A stretch of 64,000 nucleotides of DNA from positions 124,001 to 188,000 of the forward strand of contig NZ_JAGFNS010000009.1 of NCBI RefSeq assembly GCF_017592555.1. The letters are read 5' to 3'. Shown here one piece after another: positions 17,560 to 25,711 of the stretch. Each line of letters opens with the position of its first letter. Positions within the stretch are counted from its first letter, which is position 1. The stretch comes from Actinoplanes flavus. GTDB lineage: Bacteria > Actinomycetota > Actinomycetes > Mycobacteriales > Micromonosporaceae. Below the pieces are notes generated by a model that made no database searches, was not told where the DNA came from, and worked only from the letters and a program-made list of their open reading frames with translations. Position numbers and translations under genes: made by a program.

Positions 17560-18444
17560 TCAATGGATCTCCCGGCGGCGCGGGCGGCGGACGACGGCGA
17601 CGAGAACGACCAGGAAGATCGCCAGGAGGGCACCGCCGATGAGCCAGTGGCCGAGTGTGCGGCGGCCGTCGGTGGGTTGATCGGCGGTCAGGACCAGTGG
17701 TGTGGCCGACGGCTCGGCAGGCGCTTCCACCGTCGCCTCGGCCGAGGGCTCGACCGACGGCTCCACCGAGGACTTTATGTCCGCTTTTTTCGTGACTTTT
17801 GCGGATGGGGTGGCGGACGGGGACGGGGCCGCCGCCACCGGGAAGGCCAGGTCGGAACACGAGTAATAGGTGTCCGGAGTGCTGCTCGTCTCCCACACCA
17901 CGTAGAGGATGTGCCGCCCGCTGCGCCGGGGCAGCGTCACCCGCATCCGGTACGACCCTCCGGTCAGCGGCGGATCCTTGATCTCGGTCAGCTCGGTGAG
18001 GTCGGCCCACGTCAGCTTCCGCTCCGGCGAGTACCCCGGCCGGGTGAGATAGAGACGGAACGAGCCCTCGTGCGGAATGGTTCCCCGGTACGAGATCCGG
18101 AGCTTCTCCCCCGAGCGCACCGCCGTCGACGGGAAGTCGTCGCGGGCCAGGTCGAGCCCGCGGTAGGCGTCGATCCCGCCGCTGCACAGCTTCCCGTCCG
18201 GCACCCGCTCACGGTCGTCGTCCACGTTCGCGAGCCGCAGGTTGTCGTACGCCCCGAGGAACCCGCCGGTGGCCTTGAGCGCGGCCTTGCAGGCCGCGGT
18301 GTCGCGTTTCGTCCCGTTCCCGGCGCACGCGGCGCTGCGGCTGATCGGTGTGATCGGCGACCCGTGCGCCAGCGCGGGCGCCGGCACGAACGGCACGGAC
18401 ACGACGGTGAGCAGGCCGGCGAGGGCGAGACGGCGGACGAACAT
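17560..18444 (-). CDS. Membrane-anchored AA10-type lytic polysaccharide monooxygenase
   Basis: A copper-dependent oxidase family that cuts chitin or cellulose. The signal peptide ends ...PAPALA, so the mature chain starts with His (HGSPITPISR), the first copper ligand of the histidine brace. The second His lies in TIPHEGSFRLYLTRPGYSP, and the axial-aromatic region is YYSCSDLAFPV. Disulfide cysteines are in place (SAACAG, AACK, LCSGG). After a ~70-residue Pro/Ser/Glu/Val-rich linker comes a transmembrane helix (LIGGALLAIFLVVLVAVV) and a basic tail. Most LPMOs are freely secreted, so this anchoring is notable. The ATG with GGGAGA upstream is chosen. It is divergent from the FKBP gene. Confidence 0.88.
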   Translation of the reverse strand: MFVRRLALAGLLTVVSVPFVPAPALAHGSPITPISRSAACAGNGTKRDTAACKAALKATGGFLGAYDNLRLANVDDDRERVPDGKLCSGGIDAYRGLDLARDDFPSTAVRSGEKLRISYRGTIPHEGSFRLYLTRPGYSPERKLTWADLTELTEIKDPPLTGGSYRMRVTLPRRSGRHILYVVWETSSTPDTYYSCSDLAFPVAAAPSPSATPSAKVTKKADIKSSVEPSVEPSAEATVEAPAEPSATPLVLTADQPTDGRRTLGHWLIGGALLAIFLVVLVAVVRRPRRREIH

Positions 18445-18565
18445 CAGATCTCCCGGGTACGGCGGGGACGGTGCCACCCGGGAGTACGGCTTTCGGGCAC
18501 TGCTCGTTCAGCGGTGATCGACCTGTGATTGCATGGCCGAGTCCGGTAAGACATCTGGAGGATTC

Positions 18566-18934
18566 ATGAGCAAGCCCGACGTCGGCCCCGTCCCCGACTC
18601 CCCCGCCACCGAACTGGTGATCGAGGACATCGTCGAGGGCACCGGCCCGGAGGCGAAGCCCGGCGAGTTCGTCAGCGTCCACTACGTGGGTGTCGCGCAG
18701 TCCACGGGCAAGGAGTTCGACGCCTCCTGGAACCGCGGTGAGCCGTTCGGCTTCCGGGTCGGTGGCCAGCAGGTCATCGCCGGCTGGGACCAGGGTGTGG
18801 CCGGCATGAAGGTGGGCGGCCGCCGTCGCCTGGTGATCCCGCCGCACCTGGGTTACGGGGCGAACGGCGCGGGCGGCGTGATCAAGCCGAACGAGACCCT
18901 CGTCTTCCTGGTGGACCTGCTCCAGGTCCACTGA
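18566..18934 (+). CDS. FKBP-type peptidyl-prolyl cis-trans isomerase
   Basis: A cytosolic proline isomerase of 122 aa consisting of one FKBP domain. Motifs are VSVHYVGVAQSTGKEFDASW, the active-site G-Q-Q-V-I-A-G-W-D-Q-G and MKVGGRRRLVIPPHLGYG, ending VFLVDLLQV. There is no signal peptide. The ATG with GGAGGA just upstream is chosen over an in-frame ATG 33 bases earlier. It is followed directly by a strong hairpin. Confidence 0.95.
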   Translation: MSKPDVGPVPDSPATELVIEDIVEGTGPEAKPGEFVSVHYVGVAQSTGKEFDASWNRGEPFGFRVGGQQVIAGWDQGVAGMKVGGRRRLVIPPHLGYGANGAGGVIKPNETLVFLVDLLQVH

Positions 18935-18944
18935 CCCGGTCTCG

Positions 18945-18980
18945 CTCGCCGGCGGCCGCCTCCCGGTGGCCGCCGGCGAG
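18945..18980. terminator. Perfect 13-bp hairpin terminator
   Basis: CTCGCCGGCGGCC and GGCCGCCGGCGAG are exact inverted repeats around a 10-base loop, 10 bp after the FKBP stop and just before the end of the convergent minus-strand unit. It probably serves both directions. No T-tract, as is common in high-GC actinomycetes. Confidence 0.8.
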
Positions 18981-18987
18981 TGTCGTC

Positions 18988-19122
18988 TCAGGCCCTCGGC
19001 GCTCGCGGGGCGTCGCGCTCGGGCGCCGGGGCGGGTTCGTCACGGCGGGGCTCGTCACGGGGGTCACGGGAGGGCACGCCACCGGTCCGCACGACCTCCA
19101 CGCCCTCCTCGATCGGGGTCAT
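18988..19122 (-). CDS. Possible 44-aa Pro/Arg-rich small protein
   Basis: Begins MTPIEEGVEVVRTGG and continues as an Arg/Asp/Pro-rich tail. Its ATG overlaps the stop of the preceding lipoprotein gene by four bases (ATGA), an arrangement that often marks real coupled genes, and it ends just before the 18945 hairpin. The charged, unstructured composition gives no function. It may be real or a chance frame. Confidence 0.4.
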   Translation of the reverse strand: MTPIEEGVEVVRTGGVPSRDPRDEPRRDEPAPAPERDAPRAPRA

Positions 19123-20000
19123 GCCTGCCTCAGCAGGGAATCGCAGCCGGTCTCCTCGGGCAGCAGCGGCCGGAACCGGACCTGCCACTTCTTTCCGGCG
19201 GACTCCCACGGCGTACGCTCGTTGGCCTTGTCCGCGGCGGCCCAGACGGCGTCCTTCGCCGCACCCTCGACGGTCAGGCAGTTGATCTTGAGTTGTTCGT
19301 TGAGGTAGCCGCCGGGCAGATCGGGGCCGGGCCAGCGGACCGGGGAACCGCCCGCGCCGTCGCCGGTGTCCTGGTAGGGCTGGGCCAGCACCGCCACCCG
19401 CTCCGCCCGGTACGGCTTCGGCGCCGGGCCGGTCGAGCCGGCGAACTCGGCGTCCAGCTTCTCGAGGAAGCCGGCCAGCCGTTTGCGGGCGGCGTTCTGC
19501 TCCTTCGTCAGCGCCCCGTCGTCGGGACGGGCCTCGCTGAGGGCCATCACGTCGACCACCTGCTCGCCGCCCGCGGTGACGACGCTGATCCGGGTGCTCG
19601 GCGCGTCGGCGACGCCCGGCATGCCGAAGTCGGTGCCGGTCTTCACGCCGGCCGCGACCGCCTCGGCGATCAGCTCACGCAACCGCTCCGGGCCGAGCCG
19701 GACCTCCTGGAGGTTGGGCAGCGCCTGACCGGGATAGATGAGCGGAGCCGGGCCCTCGCTCAGCAACCGTCCGTCGGCGTAGGCGGTGAACCGCGGAAGG
19801 CGGGAGGGGATGGTCTCGGCGGGCACGAAGCCGCCGCGGTACTCCACACGCAACGCCACCTGCTTGGAGTCGGCGGAGGCGGCGGTGCTCTCGACGACCG
19901 GCGCGCCGGCGGTCGTGTCGCCGGCGGCACCGGGCTGGGCGCACGCGCCCAGCAGCAGAAGGGGAACGGCGGCGGTCAGCAGGCCGCGGTTTCTGTTCAT
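19119..20000 (-). CDS. Hypothetical lipoprotein
   Basis: A lipid-anchored exported protein of 293 aa. The signal MNRNRGLLTAAVPLLLLGAC gives lipobox L-G-A-C. The mature domain includes LRVEYRGGFVPAETIPSRLPRF, DGRLLSEGPAPLIYPGQALP and a final GCDSLLRQA. Two further cysteines, in INCLTVEG and GCDSLL, may pair. The opening is typical of actinobacterial lipoproteins of unknown role. The ATG is chosen over a longer frame because it starts the signal peptide. It is 43 bp downstream of the S4-domain gene on the same strand. Confidence 0.85.
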   Translation of the reverse strand: MNRNRGLLTAAVPLLLLGACAQPGAAGDTTAGAPVVESTAASADSKQVALRVEYRGGFVPAETIPSRLPRFTAYADGRLLSEGPAPLIYPGQALPNLQEVRLGPERLRELIAEAVAAGVKTGTDFGMPGVADAPSTRISVVTAGGEQVVDVMALSEARPDDGALTKEQNAARKRLAGFLEKLDAEFAGSTGPAPKPYRAERVAVLAQPYQDTGDGAGGSPVRWPGPDLPGGYLNEQLKINCLTVEGAAKDAVWAAADKANERTPWESAGKKWQVRFRPLLPEETGCDSLLRQA

Positions 20001-20043
20001 GACGGGTACGACGAGGCGCACGCCGTCCGGGTTCCGGCCCCGC

Positions 20044-20253
20044 TCAGGAAACCACCCGCGCCCGGCGGCCGAGCACCTCGACCACGTCACCCGGATGAAG
20101 CTGCCGGCCCCGCCGCAGGTCGACCTCGCCGTTGACGGTCACGTCCCCGGAGGCGATCAGGACCTTGCCCTCCCCACCGGTGTCGATGAGATCGGCCAGC
20201 TTGAGGAACTGGCCGAGCCGGATCATGTCGCCGTCGATGGGCACGTCACGCAT
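20044..20253 (-). CDS. S4-domain RNA-binding protein (YaaA/RlbA-like)
   Basis: A 69-residue protein made of a single S4 RNA-binding domain: MRDVPIDGDMIRLGQFLKLA, then ASGDVTVNGEVDLRRGRQLHPGDVVEV. This is the short actinobacterial form of proteins associated with ribosomes or recombination genes. Its target is unknown. AAGG lies very close to the ATG (one-base gap), but homologous proteins start at this point. It may be the first gene of a unit with the lipoprotein. Confidence 0.88.
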   Translation of the reverse strand: MRDVPIDGDMIRLGQFLKLADLIDTGGEGKVLIASGDVTVNGEVDLRRGRQLHPGDVVEVLGRRARVVS

Positions 20254-20337
20254 ACCTTCATCATCCACCGGCCGAGATCGCGGAAAACTCTTGGGTGGGC
20301 GTTGAACCATCGGGGCCGGTGATCCGAACTACATGTC

Positions 20338-21144
20338 GTGAGGCTTATCCGGATGGCCCGCCGTGCGGGCGCGCTGACCACTGTGACCACCGCCGGTGTG
20401 CTGGCGCTCGCCGGCCCGGCCGCGGCCGACGTGACGGTGAGCCCGCCCAGCGTGCCGCAGGGCGCGGGGGCGAACCTCAGCTTCCACGTGACCAACGAGG
20501 GCACCGCGCCGGTGACCGAGGTGACGCTGAAGATACCGGCGGACACCCCGGTGGCCGAGGTGTACCCGCTGTCGGTGAACGACTGGGCGCCACGGATCAC
20601 GTACCGGAAACTGAGCCAGCCGCTGACCACGATCCACGGCGGCACCCCGGTGTCCGAGGCCGCCGACACGATCGTCTGGCTCGCGGTGAACGGCACGAGG
20701 ATCGAGCCGGGCAAGTCCGCCGACCTGACCGTGGCGCTGGGCCCGATGCCGGCGCTGAGCTCGATGCGGTTCACCGTGGCGACGAAGTACGCCGACGGCA
20801 AGGCCGGTCCGGTCATGCCGGGCACGGTGACGCTCACCCCGAACGACGGGACCACCCCGGTGTCGCACCACGATCAGGGTTCCGGCGCGACCGGGACCTC
20901 GGACACCGAGGAAGCCCTGTTCCGGCAGCTCGCCGAGCAGGCGCAGGCGGGCCCGTCCTGGGTCACCGTCTCCGGCTGGCTGGTGGCCGGGCTGGTGCTG
21001 CTCGGCGCCGGATGGGTGCTGCTGCGCAACCGGCACCGGGCCACCGAGGACGAGCCGGGCGAGCCCGACGAGACGCCTTCCGGTGACGACGAGTCCGCCG
21101 AGAAGGAGCCGGTCGCGGCCGGAAAGTGGAGTTACAAGGGCTGA
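20338..21144 (+). CDS. YcnI-like (DUF1775) membrane-anchored extracellular protein
   Basis: The signal peptide ends ...AGPAAA and is followed by DVTVSPPSVPQGAGANLSFHVTN, the DUF1775/YcnI fold (PF07987) implicated in copper handling. In YcnI the mature chain begins with a copper-binding His (HVTV...). Here that place is Asp, so classic copper binding by the N-terminal His is not expected. A transmembrane helix (WVTVSGWLVAGLVLLGAGWVLL) lies near residues 212-233, followed by an acidic/basic cytoplasmic tail. The start is GTG; an ATG 15 bases later is an alternative with GAGG upstream. Confidence 0.82.
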   Translation: MRLIRMARRAGALTTVTTAGVLALAGPAAADVTVSPPSVPQGAGANLSFHVTNEGTAPVTEVTLKIPADTPVAEVYPLSVNDWAPRITYRKLSQPLTTIHGGTPVSEAADTIVWLAVNGTRIEPGKSADLTVALGPMPALSSMRFTVATKYADGKAGPVMPGTVTLTPNDGTTPVSHHDQGSGATGTSDTEEALFRQLAEQAQAGPSWVTVSGWLVAGLVLLGAGWVLLRNRHRATEDEPGEPDETPSGDDESAEKEPVAAGKWSYKG

Positions 21145-21182
21145 GACTCCCACCAGCAGGCCGGGCCTGCGGTTTGGGAAGA

Positions 21183-21262
21183 TGAGGATTGTTCACGACG
21201 GCGGAGACGACGTGGGCCGCTCGCGGGCCGCGGAACTCGAGGCAGGTCGTGAACAGTCCTCA
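21183..21262. repeat. 17-bp imperfect inverted repeat with 46-base spacer
   Basis: TGAGGATTGTTCACGAC (21183-21199) and GTCGTGAACAGTCCTCA (21246-21262) are complementary at 16 of 17 positions. A second small inverted repeat, CCTCACGC/GCGTGAGG, follows at once. It lies between convergent genes. Confidence 0.7.
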
Positions 21263-21362
21263 CCTCACGCGGGTGGGCGTGAGGTTCGTCGTGGCTAGCG
21301 CGTGGGGCGCGGAAACCACGACCGGCGGGTGGGGCCCGGGCAAGGCCCGTGATCCGCGTGCT

Positions 21363-21394
21363 GTACGGGCGGGGCCTCGCGGCCCCGCCCGTAC
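21363..21394. terminator. Perfect 14-bp hairpin terminator
   Basis: GTACGGGCGGGGCC-TCGC-GGCCCCGCCCGTAC, immediately after the stop of the minus-strand DHH gene. Exact complementarity and a 4-base loop make a very stable stem. Confidence 0.85.
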
Positions 21395-21396
21395 GG

Positions 21397-22335
21397 TCAG
21401 ACCGGCACCACCCGCTCCGTGCGCAGCGCGTCGATGATCTCGCGTTCCACCCGTTCCGACTCGTCGTGCGGGACCTGGCAGGTGCCGGCCGCGAGGTGCC
21501 CGCCGCCGCCGTAGCGCAGCATCACCGAGCCGATGTCCACCGGGGAGCTGCGGTCCAGGATCGACTTGCCGCAGGCGAAGACGGTGTTGAGCTTCTGCCG
21601 GCCCCAGATGATGTGCACCGAGACCCGGGCCTCCGGGAAGAGCGCGTAGACCATGAACCGGTTGCCCGCCTCGATCACCTCCTCGTCGCGCAGGTCGACG
21701 ACGACCACGTCGCCGTCCAGGCGGCAGACCCGGTGCAGCTGTTCGACGAAGCGGGCCGAGCACTCGTGGAAGAGCTGCGCCCGCTCCACCACGTCCGGCA
21801 GGGCCAGGATCTCGTGCACCTCGTTGTGCTCGATGCAGGCGTCGATGAGCTGCATCATCAGCTGGTAGTTGGAGATCCGGAAATGGCGGAACCGGCCCAG
21901 ACCGGTCCGGCTGTCCATCAGGAAGTTGAGCAGCGTCCAGCCGGTCGGGCTGAGGATGTCGGTGAGCGAGTAGTCGGCCGAGTCGGCCTGGTCCACCGCG
22001 CGCATCAGCTCGTCCGACACCTTCGGGAACCGCTCCCGCCCGCCGAAGTGGTCGTAGATCACCCGGGCCGCGGACGGCGCCTCCGCGTCGATGACGTGGT
22101 TGCCCAGGCCCTTGGTGTTGCGCAGGGTCTCGGAGTGGTGGTGATCGAAGACCATGCTCGCGCGGGCGTCGTACGGCAGGTTCGTCAGGATGTCCCGGTC
22201 GGTGACGTCGACGACGCCGTCCTGCACGTCCTTGGGGTGCACGAAGAGGATGTCGTCGATCATGTCGAGATGGCGGAGCAGGACGGCGCACACGAGCCCG
22301 TCGAAGTCGCTTCTGGTCACCAGCCGGTACTTCAC
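21397..22335 (-). CDS. DHH-family phosphoesterase
   Basis: A metal-dependent phosphohydrolase of 312 aa, related to exopolyphosphatase/NrnA-type proteins acting on polyphosphate or short nucleotides. Motif I is TRSDFDGLVCAVLL (residues 7-20), the DHH motif is MVFDHHHSETL near residue 64, and the C-terminal DHHA1 motif is MLRYGGGGHLAAGTC. An Asp in VDQADSADYS probably completes the metal site. The GTG start has GAGGGGG upstream. It is divergent from zwf with about 190 bp between the starts. The substrate is not predictable from sequence alone. Confidence 0.9.
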   Translation of the reverse strand: MKYRLVTRSDFDGLVCAVLLRHLDMIDDILFVHPKDVQDGVVDVTDRDILTNLPYDARASMVFDHHHSETLRNTKGLGNHVIDAEAPSAARVIYDHFGGRERFPKVSDELMRAVDQADSADYSLTDILSPTGWTLLNFLMDSRTGLGRFRHFRISNYQLMMQLIDACIEHNEVHEILALPDVVERAQLFHECSARFVEQLHRVCRLDGDVVVVDLRDEEVIEAGNRFMVYALFPEARVSVHIIWGRQKLNTVFACGKSILDRSSPVDIGSVMLRYGGGGHLAAGTCQVPHDESERVEREIIDALRTERVVPV

Positions 22336-22527
22336 AGGGTCCCCCTCGGTTGCCAGACCATTGGCACCAGTTTGCCACTTTTTTCGCTATCGCCCTCCCG
22401 GCATCGACGTACGGACGTGTTCACCGCCACGTTGTCCCGCTTTCCAGGAAGCGAATGAACCCTGCGAGGGCCCTCGGCCGTAAGGTTCAGTCGGACGGTT
22501 ACGACCCGGTCGGAGGACTCGCAGAAG

Positions 22528-24021
22528 ATGGACCACGCACCTCAGCTCATCCAGGAGCGCAGCGCGCCGCCAGCCACGCTGGTGATCTTCGGCGCCTCCG
22601 GCGACCTGACCCGCCGCAAGCTGCTGCCGGCGGTCGAGAATCTGGCCCGCCACGGCCGCCTGCCCGACCAGTTCGCCCTGGTCGGCGTCGCGCGTACGCC
22701 GATGACCGACGACCAGTTCGCGGAGAGCGCGCTGGGTGGCCGCAGCCTCGCCGACAAGCGCCAGCTCGCCGGCGGCGTGCGCTACGTGGCCGGCGGCTAC
22801 GACGACCCGGAGACCTACAAGCGGCTCGCCGAGACGCTGGACGAGCTGGACGCGGTCCGCGGCACCGCCGGCAACCGGCTGTTCTACCTGTCCACCCCGG
22901 CGGGCGCGTTCGAGCCGGTGATCAACGGGCTGGCCGGCGCCGGGCTCAACCAGCCGCGCGAGGGCTCGTTCTCCCGCCTGGTCATCGAGAAGCCGTACGG
23001 GCGGGACCTGGCCACCGCCCGCGAGCTGGACGGCGTGGTGCACAGCGCGTTCGAGGAGCACCAGGTCTTCCGGATCGACCACTACCTGGGCAAGGACACC
23101 GTCCAGAACGTTCTGGCGCTGCGCTTCGCCAACTCGATCTTCCAGCCCATCTGGGACCGCTCCTGGGTCGACCACGTGCAGATCACCGTGGCCGAGACCC
23201 TCGGCGTCGGCACCCGCGGCGGCTTCTACGAGCACGCCGGCGCGATGCGCGACATCGTGCAGAACCACGTGCTCCAGGTCCTGGCCCTGGCGCTCATGGA
23301 GCCGCCCGCGTCGTTCGAGGCCGAGGGCCTGCGCAACGAGAAGGTGAAGCTGCTCCAGGCGATCCGGCTGCCCACCGACCGGGACATCGCCGACGCCGCC
23401 GTCCGCGGCCAGTACACCCGCGGTGGCACCCGTGAAGAGCTGATGGCCGGCTACCGCGAGGAGGTCGGCGTCGACCCGCTGTCGCGCACCGAGACGTACG
23501 CGGCGATGCGCCTGAACGTGGACAACTGGCGCTGGGCCGGGGTGCCGTTCTACGTGCGTACCGGCAAGCGGCTGCCGGCCCGGCTCACCGAGGTGGCGCT
23601 GCAGTTCCAGCGGCCGCCGCACCTGCCGATCCCGGACGACCAGCTGACCGGCCTCGAGGCGGACGCGCTGATCCTGCGCATCCAGCCCAACGAGGGCATC
23701 TCGCTGCGCTTCGGCGCCAAGGTGCCGGGTCACTCCTTCCGGGTCCGCACGGCGAGCATGGACTTCTCGTACGACCAGACGTTCGTCGAGGAGTCCCCGG
23801 AGGCGTACGAACGACTGCTGCTGGACGCGCTGATCGGTGACGCGTCGCTGTTCATCCGCAGCGACGAGGTGCAGCAGTGCTGGCGGATCGTCGACCCGAT
23901 CATCGAGCACTGGGCGAAGGACAACTCGCCGATCCCGACGTACGAGGCGGCGTCCTGGGGCCCGACCGACGCGGACCGGCTGATCGGCCGCAACGGGCGC
24001 AAGTGGCGAAACGCCGCCTGA
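22528..24021 (+). CDS. zwf: Glucose-6-phosphate 1-dehydrogenase
   Basis: The first step of the oxidative pentose phosphate pathway: oxidises glucose-6-phosphate to 6-phosphogluconolactone with NAD(P)+. The Rossmann motif TLVIFGASGDLTRRKLLPA lies near residue 17, EKPYGRDL near 153, and the catalytic-site signature RIDHYLGKDTVQN near 183 with the substrate-binding His and Lys. 497 aa is the usual length. GGAGGACTC upstream of the ATG serves as the ribosome site. Partner genes such as opcA, tal and tkt, often adjacent in actinobacteria, are absent here, so this may be a second or relocated copy. Confidence 0.96.
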   Translation: MDHAPQLIQERSAPPATLVIFGASGDLTRRKLLPAVENLARHGRLPDQFALVGVARTPMTDDQFAESALGGRSLADKRQLAGGVRYVAGGYDDPETYKRLAETLDELDAVRGTAGNRLFYLSTPAGAFEPVINGLAGAGLNQPREGSFSRLVIEKPYGRDLATARELDGVVHSAFEEHQVFRIDHYLGKDTVQNVLALRFANSIFQPIWDRSWVDHVQITVAETLGVGTRGGFYEHAGAMRDIVQNHVLQVLALALMEPPASFEAEGLRNEKVKLLQAIRLPTDRDIADAAVRGQYTRGGTREELMAGYREEVGVDPLSRTETYAAMRLNVDNWRWAGVPFYVRTGKRLPARLTEVALQFQRPPHLPIPDDQLTGLEADALILRIQPNEGISLRFGAKVPGHSFRVRTASMDFSYDQTFVEESPEAYERLLLDALIGDASLFIRSDEVQQCWRIVDPIIEHWAKDNSPIPTYEAASWGPTDADRLIGRNGRKWRNAA

Positions 24022-24197
24022 CCGGCGGAACCTGCGGGTGACGGCGGGCTCGCATAGGGTGGTCATCATCCTCGATCGCTGAGCCCGCTCCAGGAGGGTC
24101 ATGCAGAACCCACATCGAGTTGCAGGGGCCGCAGCTCAGCGCCCTGGCCTCAACCGTTCTGAATGATCCTCCTGGCCCGATGGAAAGACAGACGCAT

Positions 24198-24533
24198 ATG
24201 CAGGTCTCGGTCGCGCACCATCCACCGAACACGGCCGTGCTCGTCCTGCGCGGATCGCTCGACATCGACACCGCGCCGGCCCTCAAGGCGAACCTCAGCC
24301 GTCTCGTCGAGCGCCCCGCCCCACGGGTCGTCGTGGACGTCTCCGGTCTCGACTTCTGTGACTCGATGGGCGTGGGCGTCCTGGTCACCGCGCACGGGCG
24401 AGCCGCCGAACGGGGTGGCTGGGTCCGTCTGGCCTCCCCGTCCGGTTTCCTTCGCAGGCTCTTCGACACCCTCGGGCTCAGCGACTACCTGCCGATGTTC
24501 CCCGACGTCGCGGCCGCCCTGAAGGAGGAGTGA
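24198..24533 (+). CDS. STAS-domain anti-sigma factor antagonist
   Basis: A SpoIIAA/RsbV-type protein of 111 aa, expected to free a sigma factor by binding an anti-sigma kinase. The single STAS domain begins MQVSVAHHPPNTAVLVLRGS. The phosphorylation loop LDFCDSMGVGVL places the target Ser at residue 56 after Asp55. The ATG nearest the domain is chosen; another ATG lies 18 bases upstream. No anti-sigma or sigma gene is adjacent, so its partner is elsewhere. Its stop is 7 bp from the convergent ROK gene. Confidence 0.9.
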   Translation: MQVSVAHHPPNTAVLVLRGSLDIDTAPALKANLSRLVERPAPRVVVDVSGLDFCDSMGVGVLVTAHGRAAERGGWVRLASPSGFLRRLFDTLGLSDYLPMFPDVAAALKEE

Positions 24534-24540
24534 ACCGGGC

Positions 24541-25584
24541 CTATCCGGCGATCACCGCGTTGAGGGCGGCCACCGCGGCGCCCCGGGAGCCGGCCATGTC
24601 CCGGTCCGGGACCAGGGCGAAGGTGGCCACCGCCTTCTGCTCGTCACGCAGGCTGGTGCTCTCCCGCACGGTGTTGAGGAACCACTGCCGGAAGTGCGGG
24701 GCCGCCTCGACCACACCACCGCCCAGGAAGTAGGCGGCCGGGTCGGTGAAGTTCGCCGCGATGGTGAACAGCTTGCCGATCGCCTTGGCCTGCTGCCCGA
24801 ACACCGCGAGCGCCATGGCGTCGTCCTTCTCGGCGTACCCCCGCAGGGCCTTGGCGGCGGCGCTGATCGGCTCGCTCGCCAGCGGGTGCTCCGGGAACCG
24901 GGTCAGCCAGTAGGGCAGCAGGTTGTTCTTGATGCCGGTCAGCGAGGCGACGCTCTCCACGTCGCCCTCGAAGCCGCAGTTGCACCGCGGGACCGGCTGG
25001 TCGTCCTCGAGGACGCCGTGCAGCGGGATCTGCACGTGGCCCAGCTCGCCGGCCATCCCGGCGGCGCCGCGGACCACCGCGCCGGCCTCGACCACACCGC
25101 CGCCCAGACCGGTGCCGACGATCGCGGAGACCGACGAGTTCGCCGCCGCGGCGGCGCCGAAGTGCTGGTGGTGGGCGTAGAGGGCGGCCGCGTTGCCGTC
25201 GTTGTTGTAGACCACCGGCAGCCCGAGCCGGGCCTCCAGGGCGCCGCGGATGTCGAAGCCGTGCCAGGACACGTGGTTGAAGTTGGTGGCGCCCTTCGAC
25301 GAGATCACGCCGTTGGCGCTGGCCGGGCCCGGGGTGTCCAGGCCGACCGCGCGAATTAGCGAACGCGGTGTCCTGGTCAGCTCGAGGATGCCGGTGAACG
25401 CGTCGGCGAGCGCCTCGACGGCCGACTCCGGGCCGTCCAGCACCCGGCTCGGGTTCTCCACCAGGTGGTCGACGAGGAACTGCCCCGTGGCGTCGAGCAC
25501 GGTGGCGTTGTTGCAGGTGCCGCCGTTGTCCAGCCCGACGACGGCCCAGGAGGACGGAGTGCGTACCGATTCAGCCTGATCCAC
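24541..25584 (-). CDS. ROK-family sugar kinase
   Basis: A cytosolic sugar kinase-type protein of 347 aa without a DNA-binding domain. The phosphate-binding motif is VGLDNGGTCNNATVLD near the N-terminus, the catalytic Asp is in YNNDGNAAALYAHH, and the second ATP motif is AIVGTGLGGGVVEAGAV. The family zinc motif CxCGxxGC is degenerate: P-R-C-N-C-G-F-E-G-D-V-E has Asp in place of the last Cys. A GTG start just after CAGGACC is chosen; the frame is open to a TTG 36 bases upstream. It lies downstream of the arabinose transport genes on the same strand, beyond a strong hairpin. Glucokinase activity is possible but unproven. Confidence 0.82.
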   Translation of the reverse strand: MDQAESVRTPSSWAVVGLDNGGTCNNATVLDATGQFLVDHLVENPSRVLDGPESAVEALADAFTGILELTRTPRSLIRAVGLDTPGPASANGVISSKGATNFNHVSWHGFDIRGALEARLGLPVVYNNDGNAAALYAHHQHFGAAAAANSSVSAIVGTGLGGGVVEAGAVVRGAAGMAGELGHVQIPLHGVLEDDQPVPRCNCGFEGDVESVASLTGIKNNLLPYWLTRFPEHPLASEPISAAAKALRGYAEKDDAMALAVFGQQAKAIGKLFTIAANFTDPAAYFLGGGVVEAAPHFRQWFLNTVRESTSLRDEQKAVATFALVPDRDMAGSRGAAVAALNAVIAG

Positions 25585-25629
25585 GGTCCTGAGCCTAGGG
25601 CCTGGCCGGGGATCACCCAAGCATCAAAG

Positions 25630-25663
25630 GAGGCCGGCGCTTCTCCCAGGAAGCGCCGGCCTC
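25630..25663 (-). terminator. 14-bp hairpin terminator after mmsB
   Basis: GAGGCCGGCGCTTC and GAAGCGCCGGCCTC pair perfectly around the loop TCCCAG. It sits 48 bp past the mmsB stop and before the ROK gene start, so it should end the araA-chvE-mmsA-mmsB transcript. Confidence 0.85.
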
Positions 25664-25711
25664 TCATCCGTCCCGGTTCAAGGCCCTGCACCGGGACGGC
25701 GTGTATCTACC

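Noticed and set aside
18209-18931. Minus-strand frame opposite the FKBP gene
   Set aside because: Shadow of the FKBP gene; no motif.
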